From the NCBI GenBank assembly GCA_022419385.1, contig JAJUBI010000005.1, positions 1 to 64,000 of the forward strand: a DNA stretch of 64,000 bases, read 5' to 3'. The DNA comes from Paraconiothyrium sp. Pb-2020 (lineage: Eukaryota > Ascomycota > Dothideomycetes > Pleosporales > Didymosphaeriaceae). The notes under the pieces are model-generated. The model had not been told where the DNA came from, made no database searches, and saw nothing but the letters and a program-made list of their open reading frames with translations. Shown here piece by piece: positions 27,518 to 36,580 of this stretch. How positions within the stretch are numbered: the stretch's first letter is position 1; every line of letters starts with the position of its first letter. A program made the position numbers and the translations under genes.

Positions 27518-27628
27518 ATTAGTTCTAAATTAGGCCTAGCTTAGGTTTAGTGTTAATATTAAGTACTTAGATTAAGTATAGTTTTAGTAGTAGATTAAGT
27601 TAATCTACTGCCTTTTAATAACTATAGG

Positions 27629-28039
27629 TAAAAAGAATATAGAGAAACTGTATTTAAATACTATAAGGTTTAAGAGAGAGAATATAATACTATTATAATT
27701 AAATTACTATAAAAGTTTATATCTCTTAGAAGTAAGAGTAAGGTAGTAAGCTTTAGTATAGTTAAGGCTAAGTAATAAAACTATATATAACTTAGAATTA
27801 CTTATACCTATTAGAGGTTTAGCTTATATATAGAAATTGCATATCTCTATATAAGAATAATAAGCTAGTGCTTTTAGTAGTATTAAGAGTTATAGATAGG
27901 TATTAATATTAGAAATAAATATAGGTATATACCTCTTTATCTATTATATTAATATACTTAAAGGAGACCCTATTACACAGGGTTAAAATACACAGTTATA
28001 GGCTATACTAATATAGTAGTAAAGTGTATAAGATATAGT
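27629..28039. repeat. Third, partial copy of the 4.9-kb repeat
   Basis: Starting at AGGTAAAAAGAATATAGAG, about 410 bp matches copy 2 near 16,426-16,837 and copy 1 near 11,510-11,900, up to AAAGTGTATAAGATATAG. It is an isolated fragment about 9.3 kb from the end of copy 2, separated from it by the gypsy relics. Confidence 0.85.
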
Positions 28040-28309
28040 TGTCTATAGGGCGCTATTAAAGAAACTATAATACTAATTATAAAATTCTTATAGCTACTAG
28101 CTAATAGAAGGTATTTAGTTTAATTACTTAAGTAAAAAAAAATTATATATATTTGTACACGTTTAAGCTAGGTTAAGATAAAAACTTTTTATAAAATACT
28201 AGTTCTCTTAGTATATGGCTTTATATATAATAGGAGAAGGGCTTTACTTTACTCTAGCAGTAGATAGCTTTACTTCTAGAATTGTATTATCTTTATACTA
28301 TACCTACTC

Positions 28310-28419
28310 GTCCCTATGTTCTCTGCTCAGCGGTATCGCAGTATCGCCTCACAATGGGTTTCCAGCTTCCTGGAGATAAGAAAGAGATAGTATGGGTGAG
28401 TACCACACGCTTCAGTATG
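28310..28419. other. Boundary between RIP block and normal genic DNA
   Basis: Within a few tens of bases the composition changes from TA-dominated to balanced, with CA, TG and CG dinucleotides returning to normal. The stop codon of the first intact gene lies just over 100 bp from the edge, so RIP did not spread measurably into it. Confidence 0.85.
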
Positions 28420-29372
28420 TTACAGTAAGCCCAAGAACTTAAGCGTAGCGTCACCTTGGAAACTCGGAATATGACCTCCACCTTGAACTTCATATCCGAC
28501 AAGCTCACCTCCATCACCATATATAATCTTTTTCCAGTTCGCCACAGGGTTGTTTGTTTCGTTCCTCGTGAATGCCAACCCTTTTACGCCGCTCCATTGA
28601 TCAAGTTGTGCCTTCAGGTTGTTGACTGTAACAGCTGTGTCCGCTGTTCCATGGACAATCATCATTTTTGGGTATGTACCGTTGTAACCTGGGTCACAGC
28701 CCTTGGCGAGGTCGACCCATTGCTGTTGCGTATACTTCGAAGCCTTTTGGCCTAAAGGGCAAGTCGTGTCGGATGACAATGGAGTCGAGTAAGGAGCACC
28801 AGCCCAACAAGCCGCAGGGACACCAGAGTATGACACCGCACCCTTGAAAATATTTGGGTAGGTTGCTGCAAGCACATTGCTCTCCATTGCGCCGGAAGAT
28901 GCACCAATAGTAAACACCTTACTCTCATCGCCATCGTACGCTTTTAACGCATACTTGGCCATGGCTGCAAGGCCTTCTGAGTCCCCGCCGCCATCGTGCT
29001 TGAGCGACTTAGCAGAGTGGCAATCCCAGCAGTTGAAGCCTTGTTGTGCGTTCGAAGTCGGGTAGAGAACCACGAAGCCAAGCTGATCAGCATACTTGTC
29101 CAGACCCACCATAGAACGGTACTGCGGGCCGGAGCCTCCACAGGGATGAAGCTAAGTAACAGTTACTCGCGCGTTCCAGAAGGTAAAACAAGCAGAACAC
29201 ATACAGCGAGCACCACTGCTGGGTTTTGCGAGATCTTGTCGGGAGTATAGATGACAACCGCTGGCAGATTCGATGGATTGTCGCCCCAATTAGACACAGT
29301 TGTTGTCTTGCCAGTGAGGCACAAGGGCGCGAGCGCTAGCAGAGCATACGAAGTCGTAAGAAGTGAAAACAT
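28420..29372 (-). CDS. Secreted CE1-type esterase (acetylxylan/feruloyl esterase, PHB-depolymerase-like)
   Basis: Two exons, complement(join(28420..29151,29205..29372)), give 299 residues. The 53-nt intron has GTATGT and TTAG ends and joins in phase. The N-terminus is a hydrophobic signal peptide of about 20 residues, so the enzyme should be secreted. The alpha/beta-hydrolase core shows an LHPCGGSG oxyanion region at about 56-63, the nucleophile elbow GASSGAM with Ser141, an acid in HGTAD (Asp227) and a late His in GGGHIPS (His283), all spaced as in the esterase/PHB depolymerase family. Length is as expected for a catalytic domain without a carbohydrate-binding module. Likely substrates are acetyl or feruloyl esters of xylan; which one cannot be told from sequence. 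It is the first intact gene from the telomere. Confidence 0.9.
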
Positions 29373-30319
29373 CGCGATTGGATTTGCTATGGTTTGCCTA
29401 TAGACACATCCTTTGACTTCGCTATCTTTTTATACCCTCCTAGATCCACCTTTGCTGGCAACCTCGATTTGCTTTTACCCTCTGAGTAAATTGAACTGGA
29501 AGTGAAATTCATTGCGCTACGTTAGATCTACACTTTCTGGTGCTATTTTTGATCGTTCGGCACGGGAGTCGGGACTTAGCTAATATCGGTTCGCGGGGCA
29601 TGGTGCAGCCGGATACAGATTCGGCAATCTTTGGATGCGATGCACGCAGTTTCGATAAAGCCGCATAGAGGCTATACCTGGTTTAATAATATTCATGATC
29701 TTCTTGAATGACACTCATGATGAGGGTGTTGATTAACAGAGGGTTCAATGATCCGTAGCAACGCCATGCTTATCAAAGTAGCAAAGGAAGAGGTCGGCTA
29801 GATACGTTTCACAAATTCGTATGTCGGTGCATATAGCACTATTAAAGGAAGAATGAGTCCGATAGTGGTTTACCAAAGCTGCACGAATGTCCTGATCGGA
29901 GTTGGGGGCGATACGAGAGCGCCTGATCATGGATCGATGGCCTCGTGCTACTGGATCGATGCAGGAAGAGAAGACGGGCTTATCGATAAAACCACAAGAC
30001 GCGAAACAAAGAAAGATTGTCAGAGATATGTTTCGGACCAACGACAGCGGCAGGAGTTTGGTTCCGCAGGCTCCCTCCCGCTCATGGGCGAATCCCGCGA
30101 TTTCATTCCTGGAACTTAGCGACCGAGACAAACAGACAGCAAGAGTGGGGTGGGATACTTGGGCCACCTATCGCGTCTATCATAGATTATGATCCGGTCT
30201 TCCGACCGTTTTTGGTCCCTTCGAAATGGTTCCAAAGTACATCAGATCATGTCATGTGGATGAGATTCGACTGACTGATAAAAGATGCATGTCATTACCC
30301 AGACACCGTGTTCATGAAT
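29373..30319. other. Intergenic, no supported gene
   Basis: This holds the esterase promoter and about 800 bp of unassigned sequence. Overlapping frames of 85-140 codons occur on both strands between 29,745 and 30,274, but none has recognisable domain content, splice structure or consistent codon use. Confidence 0.5.
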
Positions 30320-31150
30320 CCGCATTCGTATAATCACGATTGCACGTGGCTGCTGAGACCACCTGAGTACGTATGGGGAATATAGAGGAGAAGGCGTTTC
30401 TCATGCTCTAGGGTGGCATTGGTGTAGGAAAAACATCTCTGCTACAATACACTCTTCATTTAGCACAATCACAGTCCAAGCACCCAATGTCTCTTGTGAT
30501 TTCAATGCCGTGCGGCAGTAGAGCGAACCGACATTTCCAACTCTCGAATCTTTAGAAACAGCTGCAGTACGAAGTTGCCGTGCAGATGGGCGAATTTCCT
30601 CGCGTTACTTAATTGATCCGGAATCCAAATCCACCAGCGACACTTCTTTGGCTGAACAGCTTTTGAAAACGGACCTCACAAACTGTGGGGTTCGAATTTA
30701 TATTGATCTGGATGACCAAGTAGCATCGATCAGCCATGAGTCCCTCAAATAGCTTAGAGAGTTTTGCAGCAGATTCGGTCCTGGAGCAACAATGCACGTG
30801 ATGATCGCCACTCGCTTTCATAACATCGTATATCATAGCGCGATTGCCTGGAAGAGACGTTCAGTGCATATCTGCAACCAATTATGGATCACAAGATTGG
30901 CGGAATTACGGGTGAAGGTTTCCACAATCTCTCACCAGGCGATAACCTCTCACCAGGCGATAATCTCTCACCAGGCGAAGCAGGACATCATCGCTCATTT
31001 GTAGGGCAACTTTCTATGGACTGACCTGGTCCTTCAGCATGTTATAACAGGCGAAAATGTCTGCTCTTACTGCGATGGGCCTAACCTAAGGTCAAGAGCA
31101 TGGCAAGATGTATTGAAACAGCACTTCAATCCACGTTGATTTGGAAACTT
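30320..31150 (+). pseudogene. Decayed NACHT/NLR-like NTPase gene
   Basis: A Walker A P-loop is readable as GGIGVGKTSLLQYTL starting near 30,413, directly preceded by an in-frame TAG. Upstream, near 30,340, HDCTWLLRPPEY resembles the linker that precedes the P-loop in fungal NLRs. Downstream come a Walker-B-like IYIDLDD near 30,700, a sensor-like LREFCSRFGPGATMHVMIATRF near 30,750-30,830, and FLWTDLVLQHVITG near 31,010-31,050, which matches the 'GVFLWVDLV' segment of fungal NACHT proteins. These segments lie in different frames with stops between them, so the gene is broken. Intact relatives act in heterokaryon incompatibility and innate-type recognition. The three 18-bp repeats inside it are listed separately. 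Confidence 0.7.
30927..30980. repeat. 18-bp tandem repeat, three units, inside the NLR relic
   Basis: Three near-identical units of the type ATCTCTCACCAGGCGATA, head to tail. The length of 18 is a multiple of three, so the expansion kept frame (it reads SHQAI/T repeatedly). Confidence 0.9.
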
Positions 31151-32179
31151 TTGGTAGCAGCTTGAGCTGGCTGGCTTGGTTACATGCATTGCTATTGCAT
31201 GCACCAACAGCATTGACAAGCTAACAACTTCCCCCCTCCTTTGCTTTATGGTGGTGCATGCGTCATGGAGTACCCGCTTTAATAGTTATCAGTGAGGCCA
31301 TCCTCATGCCAAGGATAACTTATGGCTTTGTTCACCTGCTCCGACGAGAAAACAAATGGTAGTCGAACTTATGGACCCTGCTACAAGATACTATCTGGAT
31401 GGGCTTGGATGGGTTGAAGAAGACACAGAGCACGAATATCTCACGATCCCTGTTCGCCGGCTTGCGCGTGCCACCCTGTCGGCAATCAAACATTTACTGA
31501 ATACATGTGTCAGCAATTTCCCTCTTTCGTCTCATTTTCGCTTCGGATGCTACCAGAACACAGGCAAATAGAAGACTATACAACGATATGGACTGAGACT
31601 AGAGCGTGCTTTACTAGTTTCAAGCAAGAGAGTTCCATCAAATCACGAATATCGACCTCCAACCTGACAACAGTACCGAGCTTGTCCACAATTCGGCCTG
31701 CTTTGGTTTGGACTCGTACATCTCAGATCTCGGAAACCTATCGTATGACACTCGTCCTGGTACCGAAGCTCATCTAGATATCGATCGTAAAGACTCGCTT
31801 AGTAGGACTCCTTCTACCCCTGCTACGCAAGCGAAAGATAAAAAGATAACCAATATGATCACGAAGTTCATTGGGGAGAAGAAAAGGATCAAGGAGAAAG
31901 AATTGCGACAGTCCTCGGGCAAGTCTGAGGAAGACCCGTCTGAGATACCTGCAAAAGATCACTTGCTGTTCGCGGTTTTACTGTAGGACTTGGAACTAGC
32001 TCATCAACCGCAGACGAGCAGAGAGGGGCTGCCAAGCGCCCATATGCGTCAGCATGACAGACAACCTGTTTGCTCAACGAGCCTCGATGGTAGCCATGCC
32101 AGGTGAGTCAAGATGATCAAGACACAAAGACATTCTTACTAAATATATAGCAACGGCATCGACATGTTGTTAATGTTCG
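31151..32179. other. Degraded region with short unassigned frames
   Basis: Open stretches on the + strand (31,356-31,571 and 31,708-31,986) lie between the NLR relic and the cysteine-rich relic. The second is rich in Lys and Glu (about residues 45-75). No family is recognised. They may be parts of one decayed gene that includes the Cys-rich segment downstream. A plausible intron (GTGAGT at 32,103 to ATATAG at 32,150) sits between them. Confidence 0.4.
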
Positions 32180-32557
32180 ACATGGAACGCAGTCTATGAC
32201 GACCGAGAAATTCCTTACTTCACCTGCGGGCAACCTCGCTGCTCCTCCTGTAAAAGGATGGTCTGGAGATTGCGGGATGGTCTTCAGAGTAAACCCTCAT
32301 GGCCATGCTGCAGATGCGTGGCGATGAATGTGAAGGACCCTAAAACGTGCAGCAGTTGTAGTCATGAGCGTTGCGAGGAAGGCTGCTCTCTTGGCGATAG
32401 CCTTGTTGTGGAAAGATCTCTGATATCAAGAGACGTCGGCATGTTTTACGTTATGGCAAGCGAAAGTTCCGCGGAGGAGACTGTGGACAAGACCATGAAA
32501 CAAAACTTCCTAGCATGTGTCGAGCCTGAGAATGTTCCACTCCCAAGTTCTCCATAA
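32180..32557 (+). pseudogene. Cysteine-rich zinc-ribbon-like relic
   Basis: From about 32,182 one frame reads through YFTCGQPRCSSCKRM and then, from 32,300, WPCCRCVAMNVKDPKTC and CSHERCEEGC. The paired CxxC arrangement around a W-x-C-C-x-C motif is typical of small zinc-binding proteins that are numerous in Dothideomycetes. The same frame meets a TAA just upstream of 32,182, and no convincing start or upstream exon was found, so I call it a relic. A short intact gene starting at the ATG at 32,258 is possible, but it would lose the first cysteines. Confidence 0.45.
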
Positions 32558-33113
32558 CGATTTGATAACGTGGCTGGCTTTATTCACGTACCTCGTGACG
32601 CATCCTCACTCATAGATCAATCATAAAACAACGCCACCTTAGTCCCACTTCCATCCCTGCGCTTTCTTCAAGTACACAGTGACGTAATTCTGTTTCTAGT
32701 CCAAATACGACGCCACTACGGCGATGATATGAGTATTCTGACCTCTTGACGTAAAGCTGCGTGTATGGTGTCTTCCAGATATGGTGGACCATCCACTTCA
32801 CCTGCTTCAAGACTTGCTCTGCCGCTCGCAAAGGTGCGAGATCGAAGACTCAAGAACTCTGTCCAGATCGCACGCTGGTTGCAATGCGTGTACGTTCGTC
32901 GCGTCATGTTGGCACGCCACGCATCAAATGAGGATATTGGACGATGCCAGAGTCGTTTCTTGTGTCAGAGCTGGATGGGATCTTGATAATTAATACACGT
33001 TTACATATATTCGAACGAAAAACCTTCCTAATAAACAATTATTATATCGAATTATACGTAACATGTGTAAATTGGGATAACCATATAGGTATACTACCAA
33101 CCTACTAGCCCTA
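32558..33113. other. Intergenic, nothing recognised
   Basis: Only short overlapping frames occur. The last 130 bp before the dehydrogenase stop codon is AT-rich and probably its 3' UTR. Confidence 0.5.
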
Positions 33114-34314
33114 CTAACAATCTTCGAACTTCTTCTGATGTACTAATGTTCTATCGACGCCGGGGCCGTATATGACCGATTTGATGCCAATCCTCCGCGT
33201 TACGTTATGAAAGGCCTCCTCCGCTTGGGAAAATGCAAATTCGTGTGTGATGAGGTCCCCTACGCGAACGCGATCCGACTCAAGTAGCTGAATAGCAAGC
33301 TTGTAGTCGCCTGGGCCATATCGAAAACTGCCCTTAAGTGTAGCCTCTTTATCGCAGATCTGCCCGATGGGAAAGGTAATCTTCGGCGATCCTAGTCCCG
33401 CTTGGACGAACGTTCCTCCACGCCGCAATGCTGCGACGCCGCATTGGATGCAAGGTTCGGCCCCGGTCGCGTCCACGACTACGTCTACTCCACCAGCGTA
33501 CCCGCACCGAACCAGTAAACTTCTTGCGTTTGACGCGGGCGACTGTGCGTCCATAAAGTATGTTTCGTCTACGCCAAAATCCTTCGCGAATTGCAACCTG
33601 GTCTCTACAATGTCCGCTACCACAACCTTACTTGCACCGAAGGCCTGTGCGACCGCGCAACACAGCAAGCCTACCGGGCCAGCACCGAACACTGCCACGG
33701 ATCTGCCCTGAAGGTTGCCAGCAAGCCCGCAGCAATGCACGGCGATGCTCAACGGTTCGACCAGGGAGCCTTCCAGAAGGGAGATCTGTGGTGGAAGCTT
33801 GAAGCAGCACTCTTCCGGTAAAATGTAGTATGTCGACAGCGTGCCATCGTACGGAGGTGTAGCAGCGAAGCGCATTGATTCGCAAAGATTGTACCGACCA
33901 CTGCGGCAGACTTCGCAAGTATTACATCCAATGCCTGGCTCTAGCGCAACGCGATCGCCGATAGACAGATGTCTTACATCTGGCCCACAAGCCTCAACGA
34001 TGCCTGCAGACTCGTGGCCAAGGACAATGGGGCCTTCGACGACGTAGTCTCCGATACGGCCGTGTTGCCAGTAGTGTATCTATCAAATAAGTCTGTTAGC
34101 ACACGCACCGCATCAAAAAAGATTTGTCGAATGGAAAGTAACCACTTACGTCGGACCCGCACAGACCCGTTGCTATGATTCGCACACGGACGTCTCGCGT
34201 TGTGCGTAGCGCTGGAGTTGGCCTCTCTTCGTAGGAGAATTGCAGGGAAGGGCTCAAGATGAACGAGCGGTTTGTGTTTGGCGTTGGCTCATCTCCGCGA
34301 TTTGATGACGCCAT
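33114..34314 (-). CDS. Zinc-dependent polyol dehydrogenase (sorbitol/xylitol dehydrogenase type, MDR family)
   Basis: Two exons, complement(join(33114..34079,34150..34314)), encode 376 residues. The 70-nt intron has GTAAGT and GATAG ends and splits the gene right after the catalytic-zinc motif GLCGSD. Catalytic zinc ligands are Cys52, His77-Glu78 (GHES) and Glu163 (VEPLS). The structural zinc loop has Cys107, 110, 113 and 121. The Rossmann motif GAGPVG is at 187-192, and Asp211 after the next strand favours NAD over NADP. The family oxidises polyols such as xylitol, sorbitol or arabinitol to ketoses in the cytosol. The start MASSN is chosen because upstream in-frame Met residues add a non-conserved tail. 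It is transcribed away from a sugar transporter across 530 bp, which supports a joint role in polyol or pentose use. Confidence 0.9.
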
Positions 34315-34447
34315 GTCGAGATAATTTTTGGGATTGATCATATTGAATGTTCGTGTGATCGAGTATGAAAGGGGCGCATTCGCATAGCTGGCTGTCGTTA
34401 TGTGCACATTTTTGTCTATCAAGTTAGTCTGAGCATGCAATGGATCT

Positions 34448-34459
34448 CGGTTCCGGCGG
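34448..34459 (+). promoter_or_regulatory. CGG-rich 12-mer, candidate Zn2Cys6 site 1
   Basis: The sequence CGGTTCCGGCGG lies in the shared promoter between the dehydrogenase and the transporter, 134 bp upstream of the dehydrogenase start. It contains CGG-TT-CCG, the everted or inverted triplet arrangement bound by Zn2Cys6 regulators. The same 12-mer recurs at 34,565 and, inverted, at 37,854. Confidence 0.5.
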
Positions 34460-34564
34460 TGCCACCTGGCAGCGACCGCGACGGATGGATGGCTTGCTTC
34501 CGCCGGATGCAATCTTAGTGGGGCCTGGCCAGCCTTCCGTAACGTGACCGGCTACTCTACGGAG

Positions 34565-34576
34565 CGGTTCCGGCGG
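34565..34576 (+). promoter_or_regulatory. CGG-rich 12-mer, candidate Zn2Cys6 site 2
   Basis: Exact second copy of CGGTTCCGGCGG, near the centre of the divergent promoter. It is followed 14 bp later by CCGGTTCCGAC (34,591-34,601), another CGG/CCG pair. The 12-mer plus the 11-mer recur together, inverted, at 37,833-37,868. Confidence 0.5.
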
Positions 34577-34729
34577 CTGGGCCTCGCCTTCCGGTTCCGA
34601 CTGTCACTTCAAAGCTAGTGACTAGTGTTGGAGGCTGAAGTATCATGAAGCGCTGAGCCAAGCCACTTTCCCCGTTATGCGAGTCGATCCGGTCGTGTAC
34701 TGTTGTCGCGCGTCTTTCGTGGAGAAGTA

Positions 34730-34764
34730 TCTGGGGTAGAAAAGGGTATTTCATCTGCCCCAGA
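34730..34764. promoter_or_regulatory. Inverted CTGGGG pair, candidate carbon-catabolite (CreA) site
   Basis: TCTGGGGTAGA at 34,730-34,740 and its inverted near-copy TCTGCCCCAGA at 34,754-34,764 are separated by 13 bp. Both contain CTGGGG, which fits the SYGGRG consensus of the fungal glucose repressor CreA/Cre1. They sit about 80-115 bp upstream of the transporter start codon. Paired sites are the functional form in known CreA targets; use here is an inference. Confidence 0.5.
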
Positions 34765-34844
34765 TTTCTCCGCCAGGACGCCTCCATATCACACGCCGCA
34801 CATATCAAACTTTACCCTGCGACTACTACCTTGTCTTCATAGTC

Positions 34845-36580
34845 ATGGCTGCCCGCAACAACTCCGCAGTAAGCCAGAGCGCGAACATTCGACATCGCGC
34901 CGACCAGATTGCTCGTCAAGTCGAAGCCGAGCAGGGTTGGTTGGAGAGCAAGCTGAAGCCCAGGAAGATTACCGCAAGATATCCAATTAAAGGCAAAACC
35001 TTGCTATTTGCAACGTGCGGTTTTGGCAGCCTTGGAGACGCATTGTTTGGGTACAATTCTGGTATGTTGTTACTAGAATCCGTCAGGTGCATGACTGATC
35101 AACACAGGTATCATGTCCGGCCTGCTCGTCAACCCTGTCTTCGTCAAGCGCTTTTTCAGCGACTATGGCGGTGCTGACGGCAGCACGGCTGCGGTTAACC
35201 CTTCTATTACAGGTATCTCCGTTGCGTGCCTGCAAGCCTCAGCCGCTGTGGGCGCCCTCATCGCTGGCCGTTTAGGTGACATGATCGGTCGTAAGAGGAC
35301 CGTCCGCTTAGGTGGATTCATTTATTTCTTCAGCGCGTTTATCCAGATGTTCGCTCCTGGGTTTGGGACGTTCGTTGCTGGTCGAACGATCCAGGGCCTC
35401 GGTGTAGGCTTCCTCTCCATGACGGTCCCTATCATCCAGACAGAGATTGCAGCTCCACATGCCCGAGGTTTAATGGTGGGTATCGAGTACACATGCCTGA
35501 TCGCTGGCTACATGCTGTCATGCTGGGTCGACTACGGCTTCCATTTCATGCTGCCGGACGACATGTCTTGGCAGGGTCCGTTCATCATCCAGATCCTGTT
35601 GTCGCTCATCCTGGTTGTCATGTCGTTCTTCCTGCCCGAAACACCCCGATGGCTAGCGAAAAACGGCTTCATGCAGGAGAGTCTACAAACTGTAGCAGAC
35701 CTGCATTCGAATGGCGACACTGAGGCGGAAAACGTTCAAAAGGTCTTCCTCGAGATTCAGGAGGCTGTTGTTTACGAAGCCGAATTAGGCAAAGCTGGTT
35801 GGTTGGTAAGTCATGATCGACTCCTCCATTCACCGGAGTACGTTGCTGACCTCCATCTTTCATCAGGAAATGTTCACTCGATATCGCAAGCGTACTATTG
35901 TTGGTATCACTGTCCAGATGTTTGCTCAGCTCAACGGCATCAACATCATTTCCTTCTACCTTCCGAGCACCCTATCTTCTGCTGGATTTGACGATAAAAA
36001 GTCGTTGCTCTATACTGCTGCAAATGCGTTGCCGTATACAGCAGCAACTATCGTTACTTGGTGGCTAGCCGATCGATGGGGGCGTAAGCCACTTCTTATC
36101 CTCGGCGGCGTCGCGATGGCCATACTGCTCGGCATTGTCTGCGCATTCACCGAAGCCAACATGTCCATCATCACCCGTGCTAATGGCCAGTATGCCTTTA
36201 TCATGCTCTACAACATCGTCTATGGCTTTACCTGGGGACCCATGCCCTGGCTGCTACCTGCTGAGATATTTCCACTCCGAGGGCGCAGCAAGGGCATGGC
36301 GCTGGCTACAACTTCTAACTGGGTCTTCAACTTCATTATCGGCATGGCATCTCCCGATGCCTTTGCTGGCATTGGCGGATACTTTTATCTAGTCATCGCG
36401 GGATTCTGTTTGTTCTCGGCTGGCTTGGCCCATTTTTACTACGTTGAGACCGCAAACCACAGTCTCGAGGAGATTGCCATCGCATTCGGAGACAAGGCTT
36501 TTGCGGACAGCGACGCCGAGGTGATGGACATGGCTACGGCAGGGGCCGAGAAGCACGAAAGAACGATCGACCGGGTGTGA
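34845..36580 (+). CDS. Sugar/polyol MFS transporter
   Basis: Three exons, join(34845..35061,35108..35805,35867..36580), give 542 residues. Introns are 46 and 61 nt with GTATGT...ACAG and GTAAGT...TCAG ends, and all joins are in phase. Sugar-porter signatures are present: GRLGDMIGRKR at about 126-136 (loop 2-3), GRTIQGLGVG in helix 4, PETPRWL at about 249-255 before the long central loop, and DRWGRKP in the second half. Twelve membrane segments are expected and the length is typical. The N-terminal 50 residues are hydrophilic. The protein should import a hexose, pentose or polyol across the plasma membrane; the substrate cannot be read from sequence. It shares its promoter with the polyol dehydrogenase. 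Confidence 0.93.

Noticed and set aside
29745..30167. 140-codon minus-strand frame with overlapping plus-strand frames
   Set aside because: No homology recognised, several competing frames overlap, and there is no promoter or splice logic.
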